Of a stretch of 64,000 bases of DNA, positions 52,956-60,098 are shown piece after piece; the first letter of the stretch is position 1; every line of letters begins with the position of its first letter. The notes under the pieces are model-generated. The model saw only the letters and a program-made list of their open reading frames with translations. It did not search any database and had not been told where the DNA came from. Both the position numbers and the translations under genes were made by a program. This DNA comes from DSSB01 sp046346845 (GTDB lineage: Bacteria > UBA10199 > DSSB01): positions 62,001 through 126,000 of the forward strand of contig JAXMHH010000003.1 in the NCBI GenBank assembly GCA_046346845.1. The letters run 5' to 3'.

Positions 52956-53387
52956 ATGTCCGACCCCTTCCAAAGCGAATTTTTCGCGCGTTGGTCCGAC
53001 ATGGACTTCAATGCCCACATGAAAAACACCGCCTACCTGGACTACGCGGCGGACCTGCGCATGGCCTACTTCCAGGCCCATGGCTTCTCGATGGCGGAAT
53101 TTTCGCGGCTGCAATTCGGGCCCGTCATCTTCCAGGACGAAATCCGGTATTTTAAAGAGATCCACCTGCTGGATCCCTTTACGGGGAATTTGCTGTTGGC
53201 GGAGTTGAGCAAGGACGGTTCGCGCTTCACTTTTCAGAATGAGTTTTTCCGGAAGGACGGAAAAATGGCCGCCTTGGTGCGCAGCCAAGGGGCCTGGATC
53301 GACTTGAAGACCCGCAAACTCACCGCGCCGCCCCAGGCCCTGCTCGAGATCATCCGCCGTTTGCCTGCCCCGAAGGAAAGCCCCTAA
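52956..53387 (+). CDS. Acyl-CoA thioesterase (YbgC/4HBT hotdog family)
   Basis: A 143-aa hotdog-fold thioesterase. The N-terminus has the catalytic pattern WSDMDFNAHMKNTAYLDYAAD, in which Asp and His match the 4-hydroxybenzoyl-CoA thioesterase/YbgC site. It hydrolyses an acyl-CoA; chain length cannot be read. It is coupled to the following HEAT-type gene with only 2 bp between stop and start. Confidence 0.85.
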   Translation: MSDPFQSEFFARWSDMDFNAHMKNTAYLDYAADLRMAYFQAHGFSMAEFSRLQFGPVIFQDEIRYFKEIHLLDPFTGNLLLAELSKDGSRFTFQNEFFRKDGKMAALVRSQGAWIDLKTRKLTAPPQALLEIIRRLPAPKESP

Positions 53388-53389
53388 CC

Positions 53390-53932
53390 ATGGCACCCGG
53401 CAAGCAAGAGCGCTTCTGGAACAAGCTGAGGGGCGGGCCGCGGAGCTCGCTCGGGCGGGCACCCGAGGTGCTGGAGGAGGTCTTGGCCGATCTCAGCCTA
53501 TTTCCCCTGCTCTTCTCCGGGATGCTGCAAGAAGATCCGGTGCTGCGCGCGCGCTGCGCCGACGTGGCCGAGAAGGCGAGCCGGCGGCATCCCGACCTGC
53601 TGCTCCCCTTCCGCAAAATGCTGCTCGACACCCTCGCCGCGATCGATCAGCAGGAGGTGCGCTGGCACGTCGCCCAGATGCTGGGCTATGTCGATTGGAC
53701 GCCGGGGCAGCGGAAGAAGGCATTGGAGATCTTGGCCGGCTGGATCCAGGGCGAGCAGAGCCGGATCGTAAGGGTGATGGCCCTGCAGAGCCTGGCGGAC
53801 CTCTCGCAAGGCGATCCCGCGGCCCGCCGCCGGGCGGGCGAGCTTCTCAAGGCCTTGGCGCGGGGCAAGATCCCCTCCCTCGCCAGCCGCGCCCGGAACA
53901 TCCTCAGAAAGCCGCCCTACGGGCCGGCGTAA
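53390..53932 (+). CDS. HEAT-repeat-like protein
   Basis: A 180-aa soluble, all-helical protein with about four HEAT-type helical pairs, such as DPVLRARCADVAEKASRRHP, QQEVRWHVAQMLGY and RIVRVMALQSLADLSQGDP. The same pattern is found in scaffold and DNA-alkylation-repair-like proteins. No catalytic motif is seen; it probably binds a protein or nucleic-acid partner. It directly follows the thioesterase gene and precedes tRNA-Pro. Confidence 0.68.
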   Translation: MAPGKQERFWNKLRGGPRSSLGRAPEVLEEVLADLSLFPLLFSGMLQEDPVLRARCADVAEKASRRHPDLLLPFRKMLLDTLAAIDQQEVRWHVAQMLGYVDWTPGQRKKALEILAGWIQGEQSRIVRVMALQSLADLSQGDPAARRRAGELLKALARGKIPSLASRARNILRKPPYGPA

Positions 53933-53979
53933 AAGCGATTGAAAAGATCGTGGAGAAAAGGAATAGTAAACGCCAGTAT

Positions 53980-54053
53980 CGGGGCGTAGCACAGCTGGCT
54001 AGCGCGCCTGCTTTGGGAGCAGGAGGTCGCCGGTTCGAATCCGGCCGCCCCGA
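53980..54053 (+). tRNA. tRNA-Pro (anticodon TGG)
   Basis: A 74-nt tRNA without encoded CCA. The acceptor stem pairs CGGGGCG with CGCCCCG, discriminator A; anticodon arm CCTGC-TTTGGGA-GCAGG with TGG at 34-36; T-arm GCCGG-TTCGAAT-CCGGC. An accessory, lower-GC region begins just behind its 3' end. Confidence 0.95.
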
Positions 54054-54447
54054 CTTTTTCCCCTATTTTAGCTGGGCTCTAAAATCTTCGATTCGTTTCC
54101 GGCCATCGAAACCCTTCCCCCAAATTTCGGTTCCGTGAAAAGAAAGTAACTAGATAAATTCATTCCTCCGTCTTCCTTTCTTCCTTTTATTGGAAGCGAA
54201 AGTCCTGGTTATTGCATCTGGCGATGACGTGGTATTGGAGATTAGAGGATTGCAACCGAAGTCTACGTCCCATTCAGCAGCATGGCGCAAGACGTGTGCT
54301 TGTTTCTTAAGAGATATAAACAAGTAGAGAAGGGGGGGGCGGATGATTTCCAGTCAGGGTATCTTTAGGATAGTTCGGTTTGTGGATTGTGATGACTAAT
54401 AGGTGGCGGGCACTAGGTTAATGGATGTACCCGGCACGGGAAGAAAA
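54054..54447. other. Non-coding stretch behind tRNA-Pro
   Basis: A 394-bp region without a supported gene. It holds the left copy of the 40-bp direct repeat (54117-54156) and a G8 run (54334-54341 area). No copy of the tRNA 3' end that would mark an attachment site was found further on. Confidence 0.5.
54117..54156 (+). repeat. Direct repeat, left copy (40 bp)
   Basis: A 40-bp sequence, CCCCC followed by AAATTTCGGTTCCGTG and a GAAAAGTAAC-type end. It matches 56415-56454 at 39 of 40 bases. The copies are 2.26 kb apart and bracket the small minus-strand gene and the cysteine-rich gene. Confidence 0.75.
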
Positions 54448-54852
54448 TCAAGGTGTGGAAGGGGCGCAACTCATGGTGCGTCCGCATTCCGGATTCGGGC
54501 CCGCGGTAAAAAGAGCTCCGCTTTCCATCGAGGCAACAGGCGTATAACCGGCACGGATCAATCGCGCGGAAGGGTAGTGTCCTAGAATATGAGGAAGAGC
54601 GCGGGCTCCCGCCTGAAATTGAAGATCGCCATGGTAGTCACCGACAAAATCCCCCAAGCCCGAGGGCCGTCCCACTTCGGCTCGTCCCTCGATTCTTCCC
54701 AAAGCATAGCCAAGGGCATGGGCCTGAGACCGGGTAAACTCTTCGCGAGCCGTTTCAATGTGCCTTTCTCGAGTGGCCACTTCCGGTTCGGTGGGGATAT
54801 GGCCTTGGACGAGATACGACCCATAAGAAACAATGCGATCCAACCATGACAT
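54448..54852 (-). CDS. Small protein of unknown function with sigma-54-type promoter
   Basis: A 134-aa protein from ATG 54852, preceded by GGAGG at 5-nt spacing. It starts MSWLDRIVSYGSYLVQGHIP, then a charged, His-containing helical part (EPEVATRERHIETAREEF, SQAHALGYALGRIEGRAE), then a Gly/His-rich stretch (GDFVGDYHGDLQFQAG). It has no signal peptide or recognised domain. Behind it, on the minus strand, the sequence at 54902-54918 matches the sigma-54 consensus, so expression probably needs RpoN and an activator. Function unknown. Confidence 0.6.
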   Translation of the reverse strand: MSWLDRIVSYGSYLVQGHIPTEPEVATRERHIETAREEFTRSQAHALGYALGRIEGRAEVGRPSGLGDFVGDYHGDLQFQAGARALPHILGHYPSARLIRAGYTPVASMESGALFTAGPNPECGRTMSCAPSTP

Positions 54853-54901
54853 AAAATCCTCCATATTCCTCTTTGGCGAGGAAATCTATTTTCTAATGAA
54901 G

Positions 54902-54918
54902 TGCAGATTTCATGCCAC
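54902..54918 (-). promoter_or_regulatory. Sigma-54 (-24/-12) promoter candidate
   Basis: Minus-strand GTGGCATGAAATCTGCA: the GG and GC pairs are 10 bp apart, as required, with 11 of 14 informative positions of YTGGCACGRN3TTGCW matching. The expected start of transcription is about 40 nt before ATG 54852. Confidence 0.55.
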
Positions 54919-54946
54919 AAAAATACCCCGAATTTATTGGGGATTC

Positions 54947-54975
54947 TTGTTAATTTTAAGATTTAGAAATATGTA
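54947..54975 (+). promoter_or_regulatory. Possible sigma-70 promoter of the cysteine-rich gene
   Basis: TTGTTA (54947-54952) and TATGTA (54970-54975) are spaced 17 bp in an AT-rich region, 84 bp before ATG 55059. No sigma-54 match was found here. Confidence 0.35.
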
Positions 54976-55058
54976 TTTTAAAATGAATATATAAAAGAAG
55001 CGAAAACTTCATTATATAAATCCTAATTTCGAACCTAGTGGGGAGAGGGTCACCACTA

Positions 55059-56255
55059 ATGAAACACGTGATCCATAGAATGCTGGTGTTGCTAGCGGTC
55101 TTTGTCGGTGCACCACCGGTCTTTCCGCAACCCATCACGATTCCTCATCCGATCCCGACGCTTCCTCAGCCCAATCTCACCCGATATGCCAACGTCTGCT
55201 CGACAGCCGCGCTCACCTCTTGTTTGACGGATGTGATCCGCGACATTTTTATCTGCAATCAAAAATGCCTGCAAGCAATGGGCGGCATTTGCGACTGCTC
55301 TTACACGAAAAAGGAAGTCGACGATTGCCAGCGACTCTATGGTTGCGATCCGGGGATGGCGTGCAAAGAAGATGTCTCCCCGCCCAAATCCGGAGAGATC
55401 TGTTGCCGACCCGAGGAGATGGACTGTAAAGGACAATGCGCGGCGAATTCCTGCGCGGGAAATTTCGTGTTCGATCCCAATAGCTGCGGCTGCCAATGCC
55501 CCTTGCAATGCAGGTTCCCGACCCGGCTAAATCCCAGCAGCTGCGAATGTGTTTGCTCCGACATCTGCACCGACGGCATGGTGCAAGATCCCAAGAGCTG
55601 CCAATGCTCCTGCCCGGCACTCCAAAGCGACTGCGGGGGAACCTGTAAGAATTTGGAGGATGATTCAAAAAACTGCGGATCCTGCGGGAACGTGTGCCCG
55701 AAAAATAGCCGTTGTGCCCATGGTGCCTGCGTCTGCGCCTTTCCCATGGACTTGTGCAACGGGCAATGCATGGATTTAAGATTCGATCCCGAAAACTGCG
55801 GTACTTGCGGCAAGGCCTGCGCCCAGGGAGAGGGATGTTGCAATAAAGTTTGTAAGCCGCTCAATACGAATACCGATTGCGGAACTTGCGGAAAACCTTG
55901 TCCCTCGGGAAGGTCCTGCCAGAACGGCTCCTGTGCCTGTCCCAGCGGAAAGACCGATTGCGGCGGCACCTGCGTCGATTTGCAGACCGATCATGATCAT
56001 TGTGGGAGTTGCGCCTATAGTTGCACCTTGGCCTCATTCGTTTGTCAGAATGGAAAGTGCATCTGCGGGCCTACGAACACCTCGTGCGGCACCAATTCCT
56101 GCTGCCCCACCAATTATCCCGTCTGCTGCGGGAATAATCATTGCTGTCCATCGAGCACGCCTCTCTGTTGTCCTCCGACTTCTGCGAAACCGAACGGTTA
56201 TTGCTGCCCATCCAACACGAAGTGCTGTTCCGGTACGACTGGGTGTTGTTATTAA
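55059..56255 (+). CDS. Secreted cysteine-rich protein with Stig1-like repeats and granulin-like tail
   Basis: A 398-aa exported protein with 70 cysteines by my count. The signal peptide is MKHVIHRMLVLLAVFVGA-like, cleaved near residue 25. The middle has three SCxCxC turns (DPNSCGCQC, NPSSCECVC, DPKSCQCSC), then four or more Stig1-type repeats of the form NCGSCGNVCP...C..G.C.C (residues about 200-345). The last 60 residues have paired cysteines, CCPTNYPVCCGNNHCCP, closely like eukaryotic granulin. These are all disulfide folds, so it must be oxidised in the periplasm or outside the cell. GGAGAGG precedes ATG 55059. A hairpin follows at 56310. Function unknown. Confidence 0.8.
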   Translation: MKHVIHRMLVLLAVFVGAPPVFPQPITIPHPIPTLPQPNLTRYANVCSTAALTSCLTDVIRDIFICNQKCLQAMGGICDCSYTKKEVDDCQRLYGCDPGMACKEDVSPPKSGEICCRPEEMDCKGQCAANSCAGNFVFDPNSCGCQCPLQCRFPTRLNPSSCECVCSDICTDGMVQDPKSCQCSCPALQSDCGGTCKNLEDDSKNCGSCGNVCPKNSRCAHGACVCAFPMDLCNGQCMDLRFDPENCGTCGKACAQGEGCCNKVCKPLNTNTDCGTCGKPCPSGRSCQNGSCACPSGKTDCGGTCVDLQTDHDHCGSCAYSCTLASFVCQNGKCICGPTNTSCGTNSCCPTNYPVCCGNNHCCPSSTPLCCPPTSAKPNGYCCPSNTKCCSGTTGCCY

Positions 56256-56309
56256 AAGGTTACTTGTGTGCCCGGCACGCGGACGCTTCGCTGATGCGAC
56301 CAAAGTCGA

Positions 56310-56337
56310 GGACCTCGTCGGTCGAGCGACGAGGTCC
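56310..56337 (+). terminator. Hairpin, probable terminator of the cysteine-rich gene
   Basis: GGACCTCGTCG-GTCGAG-CGACGAGGTCC followed by ACTTTCTTT; the T-run is imperfect. Confidence 0.55.
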
Positions 56338-56414
56338 ACTTTCTTTGACGAATATCCTGAATGGAGGAGATTCGAGGGGACGCTTTTAGTATCGCCTGCC
56401 GCCGCCTCTGCGAT

Positions 56415-56454
56415 CCCCCAAATCTCGGTTCCGTGAAAAGAAAGTAACTAGATA
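56415..56454 (+). repeat. Direct repeat, right copy (40 bp)
   Basis: 39 of 40 bases identical to 54117-54156; the mismatch is at 56424. The flanks are not alike, except for a shared CTCCGTCTT a few bases downstream of each copy. Confidence 0.75.
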
Positions 56455-56633
56455 GGTGCTCCGTCTTTAATTTTAATTTTTGTCGGGAATCCAGCAGCTT
56501 TTCTTTGGTGGGTTGGAAGCGTTTTTTTTTCGATTCGCGGCCTTATCGGCCCCAAAAATTGAATATTTTAACGATATTTTCATTAATTATTTTGAGGTAA
56601 AATTCTAACTATTTAAATTTATTAACTTTTTAA

Positions 56634-56650
56634 TTGGCATTCCGTTTGCT
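56634..56650 (+). promoter_or_regulatory. Sigma-54 (-24/-12) promoter candidate
   Basis: TTGGCATTCCGTTTGCT: GG and GC pairs are 10 bp apart, matching YTGGCA and TTGCW exactly (11 of 14 informative positions). The expected transcript start is about 47 nt before ATG 56708. Confidence 0.65.
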
Positions 56651-56707
56651 TTTCTAAAGAGTGCCCGGAAATGAATCCTGGTAAAAAAGAAATGAGAGGA
56701 TCGCCCA

Positions 56708-57199
56708 ATGCCTACGATTCAAGCTTCCCAACAAAGTTCCACGGTTTCGATGGATATCCAGGATCTCCCGCTTGCTTCCGTTCCGGAAGGCGAGATCGGC
56801 TTTAACCCTTACCAGTTCCCTGAAATTGTCACCTATGACTCGGCTGGGCCCGGACGAGTTCCAGTCTATCAACAGGAAGTGGGGGAAAACGGCGAGAGCC
56901 TGGGTTTCGTGCGCCGCTATGTTGAGGAAAAGGACCTAACGACCATCATTCCGTCTTCCGGAGTGCCGAGCCTGCAGCCTTCCGAATCGCCTCGCGTGGG
57001 CGTTTATGAGCAAATGCAGACGAGGGATCGGTTTATCCCGTCTCTCCGCGAACGTGGAGAAACGAGCCTTCTGAGTGATCACACTCGCCTGTTGCGGGAC
57101 CGTGAAAACGAGAAGGTCGGCGCCTATGTAACCCAACATCCTTATAGCAATGAACGCCTCGAAATGCTCAAGGCGATGATAAATCCACCGAGAAGGTAG
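56708..57199 (+). CDS. Protein of unknown function with sigma-54 promoter (163 aa)
   Basis: A 163-aa soluble protein. The N-terminal 20 residues are Gln/Ser/Thr-rich and lack a Sec signal (MPTIQASQQSSTVS). The body is rich in Pro, Glu, Arg and Ser, with the recurring pattern SPRVGVYEQMQTRDRF and ENEKVGAYVTQHPY (two VG-Y turns). No known domain is recognised. An N-terminus rich in Ser/Thr/Gln is a weak hint of type III-type secretion, unproven. RBS GAGAGGA precedes the ATG. A sigma-54 promoter lies 58 bp upstream. Confidence 0.65.
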   Translation: MPTIQASQQSSTVSMDIQDLPLASVPEGEIGFNPYQFPEIVTYDSAGPGRVPVYQQEVGENGESLGFVRRYVEEKDLTTIIPSSGVPSLQPSESPRVGVYEQMQTRDRFIPSLRERGETSLLSDHTRLLRDRENEKVGAYVTQHPYSNERLEMLKAMINPPRR

Positions 57200-57239
57200 T
57201 TGGGTTTGGGCAAGGTTTATCCTCTTTGGGAAATGCGTC

Positions 57240-57269
57240 GGGGCAGGCGGGCACAACCACCTGCCCCGG
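57240..57269 (+). terminator. GC-rich hairpin after the 163-aa gene
   Basis: CGGGGCAGG pairs with CCTGCCCCG over a 12-nt loop. No T-run follows, so it may end transcription with help or stabilise the transcript. Confidence 0.4.
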
Positions 57270-57503
57270 CCGATCTCCCTTCTCCGAAACAAAATGGAAT
57301 ATTACTTGAGTTAGTCAATGTCCGGTCTATCGGGCGACGGCACCACGCTCTCGCGCCCTAGTATTCATGCAGGATGGAAGAAATGATCCTTTTATAATTT
57401 TTGCAAATTTTGCTTCCCCCTCTGTGTATTACTCATCTCCCGGAGAACCAGGTGCCTGCCAAAAATTTTTAATATTTACAGCAAGTTATGCCTGAGCAAG
57501 GGG

Positions 57504-57520
57504 TTGGCCTTCGTTTTGCT
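57504..57520 (+). promoter_or_regulatory. Sigma-54 (-24/-12) promoter candidate
   Basis: TTGGCCTTCGTTTTGCT: GG and GC pairs 10 bp apart, 10 of 14 informative positions of the consensus. Expected start about 58 nt before ATG 57589. Confidence 0.6.
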
Positions 57521-57588
57521 CTAAGACGTCTGCACGCGGTTCCCAAGATGGGGATTCAACGCGAAAGAACGAAGCAAGGAGCAGCAAA

Positions 57589-58572
57589 ATGAGCGCGACC
57601 AAAAATTATCGTATCGTTAAAGTCATCGATAACTTTAACCAGTACCTGACGGGCTTTCATACCCTTGACATGGACGATACCGTGATCCTGGAGGGAACCC
57701 AGGATGGACAGCGCGTTACCACGGGCGTGTTGGTCAGCGAACTGCTCACCCGGGACGAATACTCCGAACTTGGAACGCCTTCGCAAAGATTAAATTTACT
57801 AAAAGCGAAGTCCCGCGCCTTCCTATCGGTAAAGGCCTACCGTAGCCAAGACAACTCTTCCTGTCGACTTCAACCGAATGACAAAGTCACCGTGACCCGA
57901 TGGGAAGGCGGTTCCACGACTCCCACCATCCTAGAAGTATCCGCGGACCAATTCGTGAATTGGGATGGATTCTTTGTATTCGGCACCCCCCACCAGAGGC
58001 TCGATTTGATCAGAACCATGTCAGGCAATAAGACCTGCGGCAAGAATTGGAGCGAAATCCCCATGCTGCGGTATTTTATCCAGGGGGATAATTACCCGAC
58101 GACAATTACCGACGGTCAGGTGATTTCCTCTGATCCGCCAACGTCGGGTTTGATCAAGAGGGAGCTGCAAAGAAATGAGGAAATCCAGGGAATTACGAAT
58201 ACCCCGCAACCTACCCATGGCATTCTGAACCTTCACCGCAAGATTATTTTCAATAAAGTCCACCGAGAGCGCAGCACGATCATTTCACGGGCTACGATCC
58301 AATTCCAAGGACCCAACGACAAAGACGGCCACGGCCCCGATGCCTTTCAAATCGAATTAGAGCAGGAATCTTTATCAAATAAGGTCTCTTTGACGGTGAC
58401 AAATACGAAAAATGGGAAATTTCTTGGTAAAGTCGTCGTCCAGGAAGACGAGTTGATCAATAACGGCTTGGACATCTGCGTGATTGAAGAAGACGGATCA
58501 ACTCCCTTATCCCCCATCGCCACGCGATATTTTTGGGAATTGGTAAAAAGACAATACGGCGTCGAACGATAG
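57589..58572 (+). CDS. Protein of unknown function with sigma-54 promoter (327 aa)
   Basis: A 327-aa soluble protein with no signal peptide or recognised domain. It contains an internal repeat: SELLTRDEYSELGTPSQRLNLL and SADQFVNWDGFFVFGTPHQRLDLI share the pattern GTPxQRLxLx, about 80 residues apart. A beta-rich C-terminal part follows (FQIELEQESLSNKVSLTV). RBS AAGGAG precedes the ATG. The stop overlaps the GTG of the next small frame. I do not recognise it. A sigma-54 promoter lies 69 bp upstream. Confidence 0.7.
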   Translation: MSATKNYRIVKVIDNFNQYLTGFHTLDMDDTVILEGTQDGQRVTTGVLVSELLTRDEYSELGTPSQRLNLLKAKSRAFLSVKAYRSQDNSSCRLQPNDKVTVTRWEGGSTTPTILEVSADQFVNWDGFFVFGTPHQRLDLIRTMSGNKTCGKNWSEIPMLRYFIQGDNYPTTITDGQVISSDPPTSGLIKRELQRNEEIQGITNTPQPTHGILNLHRKIIFNKVHRERSTIISRATIQFQGPNDKDGHGPDAFQIELEQESLSNKVSLTVTNTKNGKFLGKVVVQEDELINNGLDICVIEEDGSTPLSPIATRYFWELVKRQYGVER

Positions 58573-58817
58573 TGCCAGAGGGAGACATATCCCCCGGCAC
58601 CACCACTCGATTCTACAACGTGTATGCCGCGACCTACGGCCTGGAGTCGACGCCGACGATACCGGCGCAGCTCTACAACGATTCGTCCACGCTGTGGTAC
58701 TTGAACTTCGTCTATAATTGCACCTTGCTGGGCAGGTCGGAGGACGGATATTGCAATACCAATCCGCTCGTATTCCCAGATTTTGAAGACGCCAACCATT
58801 GGATGGGGAGTCATTAG
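58572..58817 (+). CDS. Possible small coupled protein (81 aa)
   Basis: An 81-aa open frame whose GTG overlaps the previous stop (TAGTG). It is rich in Tyr, Thr, Asn and Pro (TTRFYNVYAATYGLESTP, DSSTLWYLNFVYNCT). There is no RBS apart from the coupled position. It reads like a secreted-type or surface-domain fragment, and could be the remnant of a longer protein. Confidence 0.4.
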   Translation: MPEGDISPGTTTRFYNVYAATYGLESTPTIPAQLYNDSSTLWYLNFVYNCTLLGRSEDGYCNTNPLVFPDFEDANHWMGSH

Positions 58818-59149
58818 TTTCTACGCAAATATGGAGGCAGGATTGGCAAGCAGCGGCGGCGGCTGTGCCAGAGCGCCAATGTAATGCAATATGAATCTTA
58901 TGAATTCCGATCGATTCCTTCCTAATTGAGTTCGGATTTCGAACCTCCGTATTAAATCTTTCTATAAGAACGTGGAGGCCGGCTAAAGTCTAAACAGACT
59001 GTTTACGAACTCCGCCCGTATACAAGAGTATACTGAATCCCCCCGTTCCCCCCTCAAAATCACAACTCCTGTCCGCCCCCGTTCCGATCATTTATCCGAA
59101 TCCAGAAGGGTATCGGGGTTTGCTGCAATTCGATTGACCAGGAGGAATT
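58818..59149. promoter_or_regulatory. Leader region of the esterase operon with two operator-like palindromes
   Basis: A 332-bp region without a supported gene. It contains TAAACAG-A-CTGTTTA (58991-59005), a perfect 7-1-7 palindrome, and GTATAC-AAGA-GTATAC (59018-59033), which overlaps a TATACT that could be a -10 box. The -35 box is unclear. AGGAGG precedes the GTG at 59150. Regulation by a dimeric repressor or activator is plausible. Confidence 0.45.
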
Positions 59150-60088
59150 GTGACAAACTCGATTTGGAAAAAACTTTTGCTGCCTTTGTGGGTATTGCTT
59201 GCCACCGCCGGATGCAACCAGGCACAAGACAACGCCTCGAATCCCACCGATAACGCGATCCAAGAACCGGCTCCGCAGGCGAACCCGCCTCAGGATCCCG
59301 CGGTCCAAGAACCGACGCAGAAATATACCGTCCAGGTAGTCGAGTTCATGCGGCAGGACACGAAGCTGCACGGCTGGCTCTACACCTCAACCCAGGGCAG
59401 CGGCCCCTTTCCCGCGGTTATCCACCTCCATGGCGGCACCAAGGACCCGGGCGAGCCCAAGGCCCTCGGCGAGTTTTATACCTCTCAGGGTTATGTCTTC
59501 TTCGCGCCGAACCTGACGGGCGCCGGACTATCGGCGGATGCGGGTCCTTTCATCTCGGATATCACGCAACACCTGAAGGAAAACGGGCTTTCGGATGCCG
59601 AGATCGATGAGAAGAGGATCGGTCTGCTCGAGAGATTCAGCAGGGACGGGGGCGCGGCAGCAAAATGGCTCAAACAGCAGCCTAACGTCGACCACAGTCG
59701 GATCTTCATGACCGGACACTCCATGGGTGGACAATTGACCCTGTTGGTGGCCGAGAAGAATGCCGAGCTCAACCTTGGGATCCGAGCTTTCCTGGCCTTC
59801 TCCCCCGGAGCGGCAGGATGGAACGATATCCTGGAACCTCGCCTGATCCATGCGGTCACCGACGCGACGGCTCCCATCTTCCTCATGCAGCCCGAAGGAG
59901 ACTTGAGCCTGAGCCCCAGCCAGGTGTTGGGCCCGATTTTACAAGGGAAGGGCGCCCCCAATGGCTACAAGGTCTATCCCACCCCCTTTGAGGACGGCAA
60001 TGACGCCCACAATAAATTCGCGAATAGCCCCGACGGCATTGAGATTTGGTCGGCGGATGCGATGAACTTCTTTCAGGAATCAATTTAA
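59150..60088 (+). CDS. Lipoprotein alpha/beta-hydrolase (dienelactone-hydrolase-like)
   Basis: A 312-aa lipoprotein esterase. The signal peptide ends in the lipobox LLATAGC, so it is anchored after Lgt/LspA processing. After a Pro-rich linker, the hydrolase fold has HLHGGTKDPGEP (oxyanion region), the nucleophile elbow MTGHSMGGQL and a C-terminal His (DAHNKF). The start is GTG with AGGAGG upstream. It is 10 bp before a second esterase gene, forming one operon. The substrate is unknown. Confidence 0.83.
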   Translation: MTNSIWKKLLLPLWVLLATAGCNQAQDNASNPTDNAIQEPAPQANPPQDPAVQEPTQKYTVQVVEFMRQDTKLHGWLYTSTQGSGPFPAVIHLHGGTKDPGEPKALGEFYTSQGYVFFAPNLTGAGLSADAGPFISDITQHLKENGLSDAEIDEKRIGLLERFSRDGGAAAKWLKQQPNVDHSRIFMTGHSMGGQLTLLVAEKNAELNLGIRAFLAFSPGAAGWNDILEPRLIHAVTDATAPIFLMQPEGDLSLSPSQVLGPILQGKGAPNGYKVYPTPFEDGNDAHNKFANSPDGIEIWSADAMNFFQESI

Positions 60089-60098
60089 GGAGAAACCT

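Larger units (their letters stand above)
56256..56707. other. Non-coding stretch between the cysteine-rich gene and the 163-aa gene
   Basis: A 452-bp region holding a strong hairpin (56310-56337), the right copy of the direct repeat (56415-56454) and a sigma-54 promoter candidate (56634-56650) in a very AT-rich part (56540-56640) that could bend or bind IHF-type proteins. Confidence 0.6.
57200..57588. other. Non-coding stretch between the 163-aa and 327-aa genes
   Basis: A 389-bp region with a strong hairpin (57240-57269) near its start and a sigma-54 promoter candidate (57504-57520) near its end. No conserved ORF is seen. Confidence 0.55.

Noticed and set aside
53980..54053. tRNA-Pro as attachment site of an integrated element covering the accessory region
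   Set aside because: I found no copy of the tRNA 3' end further along the region and no integrase, so only its position supports this.
59085..59115. Sigma-54-like GGG...TTTGCT ahead of the esterase operon
   Set aside because: The GG and GC pairs are 11 bp apart, one base too many for the consensus.
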